A stretch of 64,000 bases of DNA, taken from DASXMT01 sp963781305 (GTDB taxonomy: Bacteria; Actinomycetota; Acidimicrobiia; Acidimicrobiales; RAAP-2). The stretch lies in contig CAWAFL010000011.1 of the NCBI GenBank assembly GCA_963781305.1, forward strand, positions 248,001 to 312,000, in the 5' to 3' direction. Positions 34,227 to 43,983 of the stretch are shown piece after piece. Below the pieces are notes generated by a model, which saw nothing but the letters and a program-made list of their open reading frames with translations, did no database searches and had not been told where the DNA came from. Position 1 is the stretch's first letter, and each line of letters begins with the position of its first letter. The position numbers and the translations under genes are program-made.

Positions 34227-34407
34227 GCTCAAACCGGGTTCGTCAACCTCCTGAACCTGCTCACGGCTCTTGGATAAAGCAGTTGAGGTGAGCACTATCG
34301 CTTGCTGACCCGCTGCCATTGACTGTGCCGGACACCTCGTTGCGCCCGGTCGGTTGCTCCGGGCTGGCATTCCGTGAGCTCATCTCGCCGACCCTGACTG
34401 CCTGTTC

Positions 34408-34767
34408 TTGCTGGACATGGCCCGGTCTGATCAAAGCCGACGAAGTTTGATGACGGCCCCTCGGCCGGGGGACGCGTTCCACCTTGACCTCGACGGGACG
34501 GTGGTTGCCGGCCGCTACATAGAAGTCGATCCCCCGCACCGCCTGGTGATTGGATGGGACCATGAAAGGACCGACAAAGCGACGCCGACACCTGCATCAA
34601 TTGAGATCACACTCACCCCAACGGGTGACGGCACGAATGTGAAGGTCCAGTTGTCCGGCCTGAGTGTGATGGATGCCGCCTTCTATCGGCAACTCTGGGC
34701 GCGTCACCTTGACCGGATTGCAGCTGTCTTCGCTGGCGCCGAACCTGGCGCACTTCCTGGCAACTGA
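34408..34767 (+). pseudogene. SRPBCC/AHSA1-type protein lacking its N-terminal part
   Basis: 119 residues at most. PRPGDAFHLDLDGTVVAGRYIEVDPPHRLVIGWDHE and the following strands match the second half of AHSA1 proteins, ending in the long C-terminal helix (YRQLWARHLDRIAAVF). The first beta strand and two helices that start the ligand cavity (about 45 residues) are missing and the upstream bases do not encode them. It is probably a truncated gene. The stretch 34768-34978 after it holds nothing I can assign. Confidence 0.6.
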
Positions 34768-34978
34768 GTCAGGGACCTCACCTGCAGACCCGCGACAGCT
34801 GCGGATCGCCACTGTCACCTGGATCGAACCTACCTACCACCGCAGGCGCCGCCAAGAGGCCCACGGCCGCCGCACCTCCATCGAGTACCAGACGATCATG
34901 ACCCCACCGGCCCACCAAGCCCCGTAACCCGAGCTGTCACCGGATCGTGCAGCCGACCCCCCACCCCCGTCGGCCACC

Positions 34979-35527
34979 GTGCCCTCAACCTGCCCATCGT
35001 TTCAGAAGCGACCAGCCTTTGAGACCGTGATCGCCCCCAGGGAGATCTTCAACGCGCTGCCTGGACGGTCGCGGAAGCCTGAGTACCTGCGGGACAGTCA
35101 GGGAAGCGTCCTTGATGCTTGGTTCAAGCGGCGCACCGAACGCGACCTCGTCATCAAGATCAACACGGGCGGAGGGAAGACCGTCGCCGGCCTTCTTGTC
35201 CTCCAATCATGCCTAAATGAACACCAGGGTCCGGCTCTATATGTAGCGCCTGACAACTACCTGGTCGATCAAGTGCGCGCGCAAGCGATGGACCTCGGCC
35301 TACAGACGGTGGATGATCCCAAGGATTCTGACTACATCAGTGGTAAGCGCTTCGCCGTTGTAAATATCCATAAACTCATGAACGGCAGATCCGTGTTTGG
35401 TGGCCCTGCGAGTATCCAACCGGATCACATTCCTATCGGGAGCATGGTCATTGATGACGTGCATGCCGCGATCTCAACGACTGGTAGCCAGTACAGCTTG
35501 ACGTTCGAGAGATCGCTCGGCGATTGA
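34979..35527 (+). pseudogene. N-terminal fragment of a DEAD/DEAH-type helicase, cut at an IS30 remnant
   Basis: 182 residues from GTG 34979. Walker A is in INTGGGKTVAGLLVLQS, ALYVAPDNYLVDQV is motif Ia, and the Walker B box reads VIDDVHA. It stops at about the point where the IS30 transposase frame begins (the last 10 codons overlap it). The second RecA domain and helicase C-terminus are absent. This is consistent with truncation of a superfamily 2 helicase, perhaps from a defence or DNA-repair gene. Confidence 0.75.
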
Positions 35528-36582
35528 ACCGGAGCCCTTCGACGATTTCGAGAGAGCTCCGCCGCAATGCCCCGACTCGGACCTTTGGTCTCGAGTACAA
35601 GGCGTCCACCGCTCAGTGGCACGCCGAACGGCGTGCACGCAGGCCCAAGGTGGCCAAGATGGCCAAAAACGAGCCCCTGCGTGACTACGTCCAGGAGCGA
35701 TTGTCCGGCGTCAAAAGAACACCCGACGGCCGACTCGTCGGCCCGCCTGGTCCGAAGTGGAACGGAAAGGGGAAGCCCCATCGGGCGGATCGCCGCTGGG
35801 TAAAGGCTTGGAGCCCTGAGCAGATCTCCAAGCGGCTGAAGGTCGATTTCCCCGATGATGAGGCCATGCGGATCAGTCATGAGGCGATCTACCAGGCGCT
35901 CTACGTCCAGGGACGAGGGGCGCTCAAGCGCAAGCTGGTGGCTTGCTTGCGAACCGGCCGGGCCTAACGAGTGCCCCGCTCAAGATCACAGCATAAGGCC
36001 TGGGGCCACGTCACCCCTGAGGTGATGATCAGTGAGCGACCCGCCGAAGCCGACGATCGTGCCGTCCCCGCGCACTGGGAGGGGGGCCTCATCATCGGAT
36101 TGGAGCGCTCGGCGATCGGCACGTTGGTCGAGCGGACCACTCGGTTCACCATGCTGATCCATCTGCCTCGAGAAGAGGGGTATCGACACAAGCACACGCC
36201 GAAGAACGGACCGGCGCTCGCCGGCTATGGAGCGGTCACGATGAAAGAGGCGCTCGCCGCCAAAATGACGACGCTTCCAGAGCAGCTGCTTCGATCCCTC
36301 ACTTGGGACAGAGGCAAGGAGCTCTCACAACATGCATCGTTCAGAGTCGAGACCGGCATCCCCGTCTACTTCGCCGACCCCCGCAGTCCTTGGCAGCGAG
36401 GCAGCAACGAAAACACCAACGGACTCCTGCGCCAATACTTCCCCAAGGGCACCGACCTCTCGCGTTGGAACGCTGAAGAGATTGAAGCGGTTGCAACCAT
36501 GCTCAACAGCCGACCCCGCAAGACCCTTGATTGGAAGACACCTGCTGAAGCACTCAACGAGCATCTACTATTGGTCAAATAA
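35488..36582 (+). pseudogene. IS30 transposase, 5'-truncated with an in-frame stop
   Basis: The frame opens after a TAG at 35485 and reads VQLDVREIARRLNRSPSTISREL, the helix-turn-helix of IS30 transposases, without a proper start. It continues through WSPEQISKRLKVDFPD and EAIYQALYVQGRGALKR. TAA at 35965 interrupts the conserved TGRA-RVPR junction in frame. The rest is intact: HWEGGLIIG, LTWDRGKELSQH, IPVYFADPRSPWQRGSNENTNG, LNSRPRKTL, with the DDE residues in the expected places. Homologues usually have Leu at the stop position. Confidence 0.88.
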
Positions 36583-36609
36583 GCCGGTGTTGCGACAATC
36601 GATTGAACC
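35488..36609 (+). mobile_element. IS30-family element, truncated at its left end
   Basis: A transposase frame with its start missing is followed by a distal segment at 36584-36609 (GGTGTTGCGACAATCG then ATTGAACC) that resembles the ends of actinobacterial IS30 elements. The left terminus was lost at the helicase junction. The right boundary is approximate. Confidence 0.7.
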
Positions 36610-36616
36610 CAGTTAG

Positions 36617-36922
36617 TTCACTTCTTGGTCGTTCACCCAGAATCTCAAGCACCATAAGTTGCTCTGTTCCATGGGAACGATCGGTGATTGTTTCGACAAT
36701 GCAGCGAGGGAGTCCTTTTGGGGCTCGATGCAGATCGAACTACTCAACAGGAAGAAGTGGATAACCTACGTCGAACTGGCCACTGCAATGGCCGACTACA
36801 TCGTTAACTTCTACAACCCGCTAAGACGACACAGTTCGCTCGAAGGCCTCACGCCCGACGAATTCGAAGCGTCATCATCTGAGCACACCCAGGCCGAAAC
36901 TCTCACCACCATGGTCCAATGA
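36617..36922 (+). pseudogene. IS3-family transposase, C-terminal fragment
   Basis: Frame FTSWSFTQNLKHHKLLCSMGTIGDCFDNAARESFWGSMQIELL continues to YIVNFYNPLRRHSSLEGLTPDEFE. This is the C-terminal third of the IS3 OrfB integrase, including the catalytic Glu region (DNAARESFW). A TAG at 36614 and IS30 sequence precede it, so the start is lost. Confidence 0.85.
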
Positions 36923-37340
36923 ACGGGGCCCAGGTCAGGTGGATCAACTCATGGGGACCCGGTCAGGAGGGCGAGACGCCACGCGAGATCTAACGTTGTT
37001 TGAAGCGTTACGTCGCACGCGGGTTCTTCCGCCTACTCGAGAGTGGTCCTCATCCGACTTGACGATCTATAGGAGCGTCATTGGAGACTTGGCTTCAAGG
37101 GGTTCGCAAGAACACGCTCTTTTGGCATTCGACCGAGTTGTCGCAAGTCAAACGGGTGCCGATGCTCTGCGGACTGTTCCCAGGTGATGTCGGAGGACCA
37201 GCTCGATGTCCTTTGACCGACTGTCCTACAGCAAGTGGGCGCCGGTGAGATCGAGCCGTCTGAGTCGTCGGAATACTGGCCGTGCTCAACGCCTACAGCT
37301 TTCCTCGAGTTCAGGAACGCCAACCGCGTCCGACCCTTGC
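36923..37340. other. Non-coding or degenerate stretch between IS3 remnant and catalase
   Basis: An open frame at 36939-37187 (82 codons) has no recognisable domain, no good ribosome binding site and no family I know. The remainder is without credible genes. It is most likely IS-end and degraded sequence. Confidence 0.4.
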
Positions 37341-38837
37341 TCAGGCGCCGCCTGCAGATGCCTTCTCGTTCTCGGCCGGAATCACTAGACCCAGACCGTG
37401 GGCGATGCGTACGCCGAGGTCGGGGTCCACTTTGGCCCAGTAGTCGTTGACCGCGCGCTCCTGAATGAAACCCTCCACCCCCTGGCTCAGATGCCAAACG
37501 ATGTTGCCGACCAGATGTTCCCGATCAGTCGGCGTCATCACGTCACGATAGAGCGTGCCGGGCTGGATAAAGTCGTTGTCCTCCGTGTGCGCTTCGTAGG
37601 CCGTACGCATGATCTCGGCAGCCTCCACAAACCAGCTCGGATCCCGGTAGCGCTGCGGATCGCCCTTCGGGCCGCCGTAACTGTTCGGCGCGTAGACAGG
37701 CTGGCTCCCACTGTGGCGGTAGCGCATCGGACCGTCTTTATTGTAGTTGTGGACCTCGCTGAGTGGCCGGTTGACCGGCAACTGCTCATAATTCGGGCCG
37801 GTGCGATAGCGGTTCGAGTCTGCGTAAGCGAACATCCGCCCCAGCACCATCCGGTCCGGGCTGGGCCCGATGCCCGGGACAAAGTTCGCCACGTCGAACC
37901 CGGCCTGCACGATCTGGGCGAAGAAGTTCTCGGGGTTGCGGTCGAGTACCATCCGGCCGACGGGGATCGTCGGGTAGTCCTTGTGCGGCCAGACCTTCGT
38001 GATGTCAAACGGGTTGAAGCGGTAGTTGGGCGCATCCTCGTAGGGCATGATCTGCATCTCGAGGCGCCAGGCCGGGAAGTCCTGGCGGGCGATCGCCTCC
38101 CACAGGTCACGCCGGTGGTAGTCGAGGTCCTCGGCGCGCATCGCCCTCGCCTCGGCGTCGGTGAAGTTCTGGATGCCCTGCTCGGTCTTGAAGTGGTACT
38201 TGACCCAGAACTTCTCGCCCGCGGCGTTCTCCCACATGTAGGTGTCGCTGCTGTAGCCATTCATGTTGCGCCACGTGCGTGGTGTACCCCGGTCGCCCAT
38301 CAGATAAGTCACCTGGTGGGCCGACTCGGGTGAAAGCGTCCAGAAGTCCCACTGCATGTTGTTGCTGCGCAGGCCAGTGTCTGGCAGGCGCTCCTGCGAG
38401 TGAATGAAGTCGGGGAACTTCATAGGGTCACGCACGAAGAAGACCGGCGTGTTGTTGCCCACCATGTCGTAGTTGCCCTCTTCGGTGTAGAACTTGATGG
38501 CGAATCCGCGCACGTCGCGATCTGTGTCTGGGTAGCCCTCTTCGCCAGCCACTAGCGAAAGGCGCGCCAGCACCGGCGTACGCTTGCCTACCCGGGAGAG
38601 GAAGGCGGCCTTGGACCACTGGGTGACGTCGGCGGTAACCTCGAAGTAGCCGAAGGCGCCGCCGCCCTTGACGTGGTACACGCGATCTGGGACACGCTCG
38701 CGGACGAAGTGGGCCAGCTTCTCGACGAGGTAGGCATCCTGTAGTAGCGCGGGGCCGCCCGGACCTACAGTGAGCGAGTACTCGTCGCTGGGCACGGGCA
38801 TGCCGCCGTCCGTGGTCGTATTTGGTGGGTTACTCAT
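37341..38837 (-). CDS. Catalase (small-subunit, monofunctional heme type)
   Basis: 498 residues from ATG 38837, preceded by GGGAG. The distal His is in ERVPDRVYHVKGGGAFG, the distal Asn is in DMVGNNTPVFF, and the proximal heme Tyr is in RMFAYADSNRYR. FAIKFYTEEGNYD and the NADPH-region strands fit clade-3 catalases. It degrades hydrogen peroxide in the cytoplasm. A longer in-frame reading upstream has no support. It is intact although surrounded by relics, and may protect against peroxide from the oxidoreductases nearby. Confidence 0.95.
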   Translation of the reverse strand: MSNPPNTTTDGGMPVPSDEYSLTVGPGGPALLQDAYLVEKLAHFVRERVPDRVYHVKGGGAFGYFEVTADVTQWSKAAFLSRVGKRTPVLARLSLVAGEEGYPDTDRDVRGFAIKFYTEEGNYDMVGNNTPVFFVRDPMKFPDFIHSQERLPDTGLRSNNMQWDFWTLSPESAHQVTYLMGDRGTPRTWRNMNGYSSDTYMWENAAGEKFWVKYHFKTEQGIQNFTDAEARAMRAEDLDYHRRDLWEAIARQDFPAWRLEMQIMPYEDAPNYRFNPFDITKVWPHKDYPTIPVGRMVLDRNPENFFAQIVQAGFDVANFVPGIGPSPDRMVLGRMFAYADSNRYRTGPNYEQLPVNRPLSEVHNYNKDGPMRYRHSGSQPVYAPNSYGGPKGDPQRYRDPSWFVEAAEIMRTAYEAHTEDNDFIQPGTLYRDVMTPTDREHLVGNIVWHLSQGVEGFIQERAVNDYWAKVDPDLGVRIAHGLGLVIPAENEKASAGGA

Positions 38838-38986
38838 TTCATTCTCCCTACGCACGGCGTGGAGGGTTCCTCTCAGCAATCTTGCGCCCTATCGCCATGT
38901 ATGTCCAGGGGTCGTCGCCGTGCGCTCCGCTACGGTCGACCTACATGCCCATTACGACGAGGCCGCAGGAACCATCATGACCACTG

Positions 38987-39310
38987 CAGATCGAAGGGTC
39001 GCACACGCTCGTCACCGGGGCTCCCAGCGGCATAGGCCGTGCGATTGCCGAGACGCTCAGCGCCGATGGTGCGCATGTGTTCCTCTCCCGGCGCGCCGAG
39101 TTAGCAATCAAGGAGTCGGTTGCCAAGATCGCGGCAGGCGACGGCAACTCCGAGCTGTGAGTCGGCGATGTGCGCGAGACGAGCGCGATCGAGGCGCTCG
39201 TCGACCACGTCGTCGCCCAGACAGAGCGGCTCGACCTCATGGTGAACAGCGCCGCTTTTCACAGCCCGAGGCAATTATGGACGGCACATCCGAGCAGTGG
39301 AATGCCACCT
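38987..39310 (+). pseudogene. Relic of a classical SDR gene
   Basis: Frame HTLVTGAPSGIGRAIAETL continues with LSADGAHVFLSRRAELAIKE, then meets TGA after GDGNSEL. It resumes as VGDVRETSAIEALVDHVVAQTERLDLMVNSAAF. The cofactor motif and NNAG-equivalent (NSAA) mark an SDR; the catalytic half is missing and the start lies in another frame. Confidence 0.75.
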
Positions 39311-39464
39311 GTGCGGTTGTAAACGTGTGTTCGTTGTGGGCACACTGGCCGGATTAACTCCGGAGTCGAAGTGGTCGTGTTTTGGCGGCGGGCGGCTCGG
39401 TGTCCAGAGCTGGGATTACTTGGCCCCGGGTAACCGTGTCCGTGTCTCATAAAGGAGAACTGAC

Positions 39465-39758
39465 GTGCCGCGAGTCCACATCGACCCAGTCGAGGACCGC
39501 TCCGACGAGCAACTCGCCGTACTCGCCGACACCGTCTACCAGGCTGCGCGTGACGCCTTCGCAGCCCCCGAAGACGACCGCTACATCATCATCACTGAAC
39601 ACAAGCCGGGTCGGATGGCTGTCGTCGCCCAATTACCGCCGGGCGTGTTGTCTACCAGCCCACCAGTCGTCTTGTATTCCAGCCAATGCGTGTTGTCGAG
39701 GCAATCTGTGATGGTCGCCAGGGTCGGGTCTGTCGCCGGCGTACGTGACGTGACCTGA
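39465..39758 (+). pseudogene. Tautomerase-family gene, truncated after about 55 codons
   Basis: GTG 39465 follows AAAGGAG at good spacing. PRVHIDPVEDRSDEQLAVLADTV and FAAPEDDRYIIITEHKPGRM match 4-oxalocrotonate-tautomerase-like proteins, with Pro right after the initiator, the catalytic residue of the family. From about 39634 the sequence becomes the antisense of a lipoprotein relic, so the C-terminal half is lost. Confidence 0.7.
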
Positions 39759-40140
39759 GGATGTGAGACGGGTTTGCCCTTCGTCACGATGCCAAGCGCC
39801 TAATCCTTCGCGAGACCTTGAACCAGAACTGACAATGCGGCACCGGTCGCATGCTCTGACAAGAGGGGAGGTTGTAGTCGGAGGTTTGAGAGGCGATGAC
39901 CATGTCGGTCCACGTGGCGGGGTAAGCGGCGATGGCTTGGGCGGCTGCTCCGGTCGACGGTTTCGTGGTCGAAGTCGACGTCCTACCTGGTGTCGTCGAT
40001 GGACTGCTGGCCGGTGATCCCGAACCACACGCTGGGAGCGCTAGCGCCGTGGCGCACAGCACCAGGACCGCGATCCGCCTCGACGGACCTAACGTTCGCC
40101 TGCATGCCGTCCGTGGCCTTTCCCGGAGTCTCGGGAACAT
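39636..40140 (-). pseudogene. Relic of a small actinobacterial lipoprotein
   Basis: The minus strand encodes RRIAVLVLCATALALPACGSGS, a signal peptide with lipobox LPAC, then a Ser/Thr-rich linker and YPATWTDMVIASQTSDYN. A frameshift near 39868 leads to EHATGAALSVLVQGLAKD, a stop, and then TKGKPVSHPQVTSRTPATDP and TITDCLDNTHWLEY, ending at GLVDNTPGG. This is a recognisable secreted-lipoprotein pattern in three pieces. The 3' end meets the tautomerase remnant. Confidence 0.65.
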
Positions 40141-40896
40141 GGCGCATATCTGTAACTGTGAACTGTCTCGTGCTACTTGTCTGCGACTTCCGTCGGACCA
40201 AAATCGGACTTTGGTCACATCCGGCGTCACAGCATCATTCCCGTTGGCCCGCTACCCTGTCGGAGGCCCTATTCGTTGACAGCGGTGATACCTGCTTGGC
40301 AGACATCGACCAAACCCCCTCCCTGAGCGTTCCTACGGGCCGGCCGACGACTTCTCGAACCGACCCAACAGCAGCGGCGAGTTCTGCCTGATGGACGGAC
40401 TGGGTGTCGTTCTCACCACATTCGTCAGAGCCAACAGATGGTGGGCAATACGCGCCCGAACCGGCTATGAGCTTGCCGGCCGGCAAATGGAGGATCCGCG
40501 CTGAAGTGCTAAATCGCACCGGACCGGCTCGGGCACGATTCCAAGAAGGTGTACTGGAAGACGCTTCGAATGTCTCGATGGACCATCCGCCGCTCCAATG
40601 GAGGGGATGGTTCGTCGCCCCGCTCGTGGTTGAAGGCCGGCTTAGGACGACAATGCTTGCGGGTAAACGCCTGTGCGGTACCAATCCTGACGTTGACTAC
40701 ATACAGTGCTTGTTAGAAATCATGCCGTAGTTGTAGGCGCTGGCTTCTTTCCGCTGCAGGTTCACTATGGAGAAGGCCTGCGTGTGCCTGGCCACCAACT
40801 CTCATCATTGCCCGCATCCAATCGAACTGTGGATACGGCGAAACCTGCCCTCCTTGTCCGAACCTGACCCGGTGCAGCCTCAGCCCTTCGACTTTG
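40141..40896. other. Intergenic stretch without recognised genes
   Basis: Open frames here (for example 40404-40730 plus and 40235-40684 minus) overlap each other and show no domain, signal peptide or ribosome binding site that I can defend. It marks the right edge of the island before the conserved-looking catabolic genes. Confidence 0.4.
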
Positions 40897-42150
40897 TCAG
40901 CTCGAGCTCACAGTCGTCGTTCCCGGAAGGTCCCTGCCGCACACGGCCTGGGGCGTGACCGGAACGAAGCCCTTGGTCTGGGCCTGCAGGTACCAACCGC
41001 AGGTCTCAGGAAGGTCGTGCCCAAATATGGTGGAGTAGTTGATGGGCTTGGGCAAGATGCCGTTGCCGTCATAGGCCGTGATGCTGCGGAGGGATTTGAT
41101 AACTGCTGATGACGTCGGATTGTTGCCTGCCAGCTGGAGGCCCTTGATCATGAGGTCTGCTCCCAACCACGCTTCGTACTCGTCGAAGGCCGGGAACCTG
41201 GACTTCGTGTAGCCGTCGTATTTCTGGAGCGCGGCTTGCATCTGGATCGTTCCGGCATTGGGCAACGCGAACGGTCGGAACTCGGAAGCGAAGTAGTCGC
41301 CTTTCAGGTCGGGCCACGCCGGAGACGTGATAGCGGATGGCTCGTACCCCGTCGGGAACAAGACTGCCTTTACTTTGACCCCGGCCTGCTTCATGGCCGT
41401 GGCCATGGCGAAGTTCGAGTTGTCGTCCATGGCCCCGTAGAGACCGGTCACGCCTTTTGATTTGGCCACCAGTGAAGCGGTGGTGAAGTCTGTTCCCCCA
41501 AAGGGAATCGAGGTGTCGAGGACACCTTTCTTGCCTCCTGCGTGAATGACGGCTTGGACGATACCGGTTGCCGAGCGGGCGGAGGACGGCGAAATTCCGT
41601 ATCCGTAGGAACCGACGACCTTGCCGCCCTTGGAGACGAGAAAGTTCCCAACTCCAGTCTGGACGGGGTACTTAGGATCGACGCTCCCGGTATCGGAAGC
41701 GAACATGTTGGTATAGGGCGGCGTGCCCCACTCCGGTCCGTCCGAAGAGGCGCCGGTGACTGGGATCCCCGCCTGATTTGCATACTTGGCGCCCTCGAAG
41801 AACAGGGCGCTGACTGCGACGATGCCGATGACCCCGTGCGACACAGCTTCTTGGACGGCGGTGGGATCTTGGGTGGGGCTGGTCTGGTCATCGAGAACGA
41901 GCGTCGAGATCTTGTGCCCATTGACGCCGCCCATCGCGTTCTGTGCGTCGACCCGGGCGCGAAAGGCTCCGACCGCCCCTTGGTACTCAGGTCCGGCTGC
42001 TCCTGTGCACGAGCAAATGAAGGCGATGGTGATGGGCGACCCTGTAGCCGCGGCGCTTGCCGATTCCGGGGCCGTCCCGACGACACCAGCGAAGGTCAAA
42101 ACCGTAGCCAGGGCCGTCGCTAACGCAATCCTCGTGACTGGCAACCTCAT
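40897..42150 (-). CDS. Branched-chain-amino-acid-type ABC transporter substrate-binding protein (paralogue 1)
   Basis: 417 residues from ATG 42150, which follows GGGGGAGG. A Sec signal peptide (RIALATALATVLTFAGVVG, cleavage near SASA-AATG) precedes a Peripla_BP_6-like domain: PITIAFICSCTGAAGPEY, DDQTSPTQDPTAVQEAV, NMFASDTGSVDPKYP, GYGISPSSARSA, NSNFAMATAMKQAGVKV. No lipobox is seen, so anchoring is unclear. No permease or ATPase gene is nearby. It is closely similar to the protein at 54682. The ligand may be an amphipathic organic acid or amide rather than an amino acid. Confidence 0.88.
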   Translation of the reverse strand: MRLPVTRIALATALATVLTFAGVVGTAPESASAAATGSPITIAFICSCTGAAGPEYQGAVGAFRARVDAQNAMGGVNGHKISTLVLDDQTSPTQDPTAVQEAVSHGVIGIVAVSALFFEGAKYANQAGIPVTGASSDGPEWGTPPYTNMFASDTGSVDPKYPVQTGVGNFLVSKGGKVVGSYGYGISPSSARSATGIVQAVIHAGGKKGVLDTSIPFGGTDFTTASLVAKSKGVTGLYGAMDDNSNFAMATAMKQAGVKVKAVLFPTGYEPSAITSPAWPDLKGDYFASEFRPFALPNAGTIQMQAALQKYDGYTKSRFPAFDEYEAWLGADLMIKGLQLAGNNPTSSAVIKSLRSITAYDGNGILPKPINYSTIFGHDLPETCGWYLQAQTKGFVPVTPQAVCGRDLPGTTTVSSS

Positions 42151-42211
42151 GGTTGTTCCTCCCCCTGACCGGTCAGACGAGCCTGATCCTCCGCCCATGC
42201 CGTACCCGATC

Positions 42212-42247
42212 TTGACATCGATGTAGACATTGATCGACAGTCAACAT
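42212..42247. promoter_or_regulatory. Candidate operator/promoter region upstream of substrate-binding protein 1
   Basis: TTGACATCGATGT at 42212-42224 contains the perfect palindrome ACATCGATGT, and a second weak inverted repeat (TTGA, 7 bases, TCAA) follows at 42230-42244. The first 11 bases (TTGACATCGAT) recur at 59970 upstream of the deacylase, suggesting a shared regulator. The stretch 42248-42749 has no gene I recognise. Confidence 0.4.
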
Positions 42248-42749
42248 AGACGTCATGATCGGGTCTGTCTAGCGCGTCCCCTTTGCTCAACCATCAGGAC
42301 GACTGGTGATCAGCCGGCCTGGTCTCTTCGGGACAGGAGCTGTCCCCTTGAACCGCTGTGCGGTGGACTGCCGCTCAAACGCGCCTGGCACTACCTGCGT
42401 CGCCGAAGCTCTAGGAGCGGCTCGATCGTGACCGGGAGCGGCGAACTCGATGGCCGTGTGGTGCAGGTCACTGGTGCCGCGCGTGTCTGACCGCGGCCGG
42501 AGTCTGAGTGATCGCGGGTGACCTACTCGGTGCGGTCGACGAGCTGGTGGCGGTGCTGCCCAACCGGTTCCATGGCGAATCCCCGGCGGTTACCGAGCTC
42601 CTGGCAGCGTCCTGTCGTGCTTGGGGTGGCGCAATTCAGCTGGCTGCACTCACTGGTAGAAGGCTGCGATCTTGCGGCGGACGTCGACCGCCGAGGAGCG
42701 CCGCCGATGAGGCCCGCAGGCCGACGATTTGGTCCGATGACAGCTGTGC

Positions 42750-43874
42750 TCAGGTCGGATAGGTGACGACGCCGCGAATGTTTCGACCGGCTCGCATGTC
42801 CTCGAAGCCATCGTTGATGGAATCCAAGCTATAGCGCCGGGTAATGAGCTCATCGAGCCGGAGGCGCCCCATCCGGTAGAGCTCAAGCAAGGCGGGAATT
42901 TCCTTGGACGGGCTCGAGGCACCGAACAGGGATCCCTGCAGGCGCTTCTGGTAGAGGACGATATGGCGCAGGGAGATGGGGAGGCTGACGTCGTCGGCAG
43001 CCCGGGGAAGCCCAGTGAGCACGCAAGTTCCCGCCTTCCGGATGGCTTCCACTGCCTGGGCCACATGCTCTCCGGTCGTCACCCCGATGCACACGATGCA
43101 TGAGTCGGCACCTTGGCCGTTGGTGAAGCTCCGAGCGATCTCGGTGGCCTCGTCCATGGTCGCCACCGCGTGGGTCGCCCCGAATCCTATCGAAGCCGTC
43201 CGCTTCATCTCCACGGGATCGACGGCTATGACCACGGCCGCACCGGCATGAGCAGCTCCCTGGACAGCGTTCATGCCGATGCCCCCGACTCCCATGACGA
43301 TCACCACGTCGCCCACCCCTACGTCTGCCGACCGGACCGCCGATCCCCAGCCCGTGCCCACGCCGCAACTGGTCAAGCAGGCTGCATCGAGGGAGACGTC
43401 GTCCGGACACTTGATGGCCGACTGGACTGACACCGTCGACCATTCGCTGAAGGTCGACACCCCGGCACCCTGACCTACGGGCTTGCCTTCCAGGGTCATG
43501 CGACGGCTGCCGTCCTCCCGAACGCCGGCGAGTATGCGCGCTCCGTTGTCGCACAGGTTCTGCATGCCCGAGGCGCACCATCGGCAGAGGCCGCACATAG
43601 GGAGGAAGGTCAGCACCACATGGTCACCGACCTTCCAGCCGGGTGTATTAGGACCGATCTCGGCCACAACGCCGGCTCCCTCGTGGCCGCCCGCCACCGG
43701 TAGGGCCTCGGGGGGGATGGGTAAGTCGCCGGTCAACATGTGGTCGTCCGAATGGCAAAGGCCGGCGGCGGCCATTTTGATCAGGAGCTCTCCCTGGCGG
43801 GGAGGTTCGAGCTCGAGCTCGGCCATTTCCCACTTGCCCGGGGCACTGAACAGGACAGCCGCTTTCGTCAACAT
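42750..43874 (-). CDS. Zinc-containing alcohol dehydrogenase, NDMA-dependent type
   Basis: 374 residues. Catalytic-zinc residues lie in GLCHSDDH and GGHEGAG. The structural zinc site is CGLCRWCASGMQNLC (four Cys). The cofactor motif is VVIVMGVGGIGMNAVQG. The segments TFSEWSTVSVQS and NGQGADSCIVCIGV resemble the NDMA-dependent (mycofactocin-associated) alcohol dehydrogenases, in which a tightly bound NAD is recycled by another carrier. It is divergent from the aldehyde dehydrogenase at 43984, giving an alcohol to aldehyde to acid pair. No mycofactocin genes are in the window. Confidence 0.88.
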   Translation of the reverse strand: MLTKAAVLFSAPGKWEMAELELEPPRQGELLIKMAAAGLCHSDDHMLTGDLPIPPEALPVAGGHEGAGVVAEIGPNTPGWKVGDHVVLTFLPMCGLCRWCASGMQNLCDNGARILAGVREDGSRRMTLEGKPVGQGAGVSTFSEWSTVSVQSAIKCPDDVSLDAACLTSCGVGTGWGSAVRSADVGVGDVVIVMGVGGIGMNAVQGAAHAGAAVVIAVDPVEMKRTASIGFGATHAVATMDEATEIARSFTNGQGADSCIVCIGVTTGEHVAQAVEAIRKAGTCVLTGLPRAADDVSLPISLRHIVLYQKRLQGSLFGASSPSKEIPALLELYRMGRLRLDELITRRYSLDSINDGFEDMRAGRNIRGVVTYPT

Positions 43875-43983
43875 TGGCTCTATCTCCTTGCCGGATGTCT
43901 GTTGCCAAACCTTCTGGATTTGCGTTCAACAACTACATATACTCACTTAGTAGAATGGCAATCTACCCCATCTCCGGTTTCGG

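Noticed and set aside
36939..37187. Hypothetical protein of 82 residues after the IS3 remnant
   Set aside because: No start signal or similarity that I can defend; kept only as a note in the gap description.
40235..40730. Overlapping open frames of 108-149 codons on both strands
   Set aside because: They overlap each other, have no ribosome binding site and no recognisable domain.
42508..42766. Short frames of about 80 codons between substrate-binding protein and alcohol dehydrogenase
   Set aside because: No family match, no credible start signal; probably spacer.
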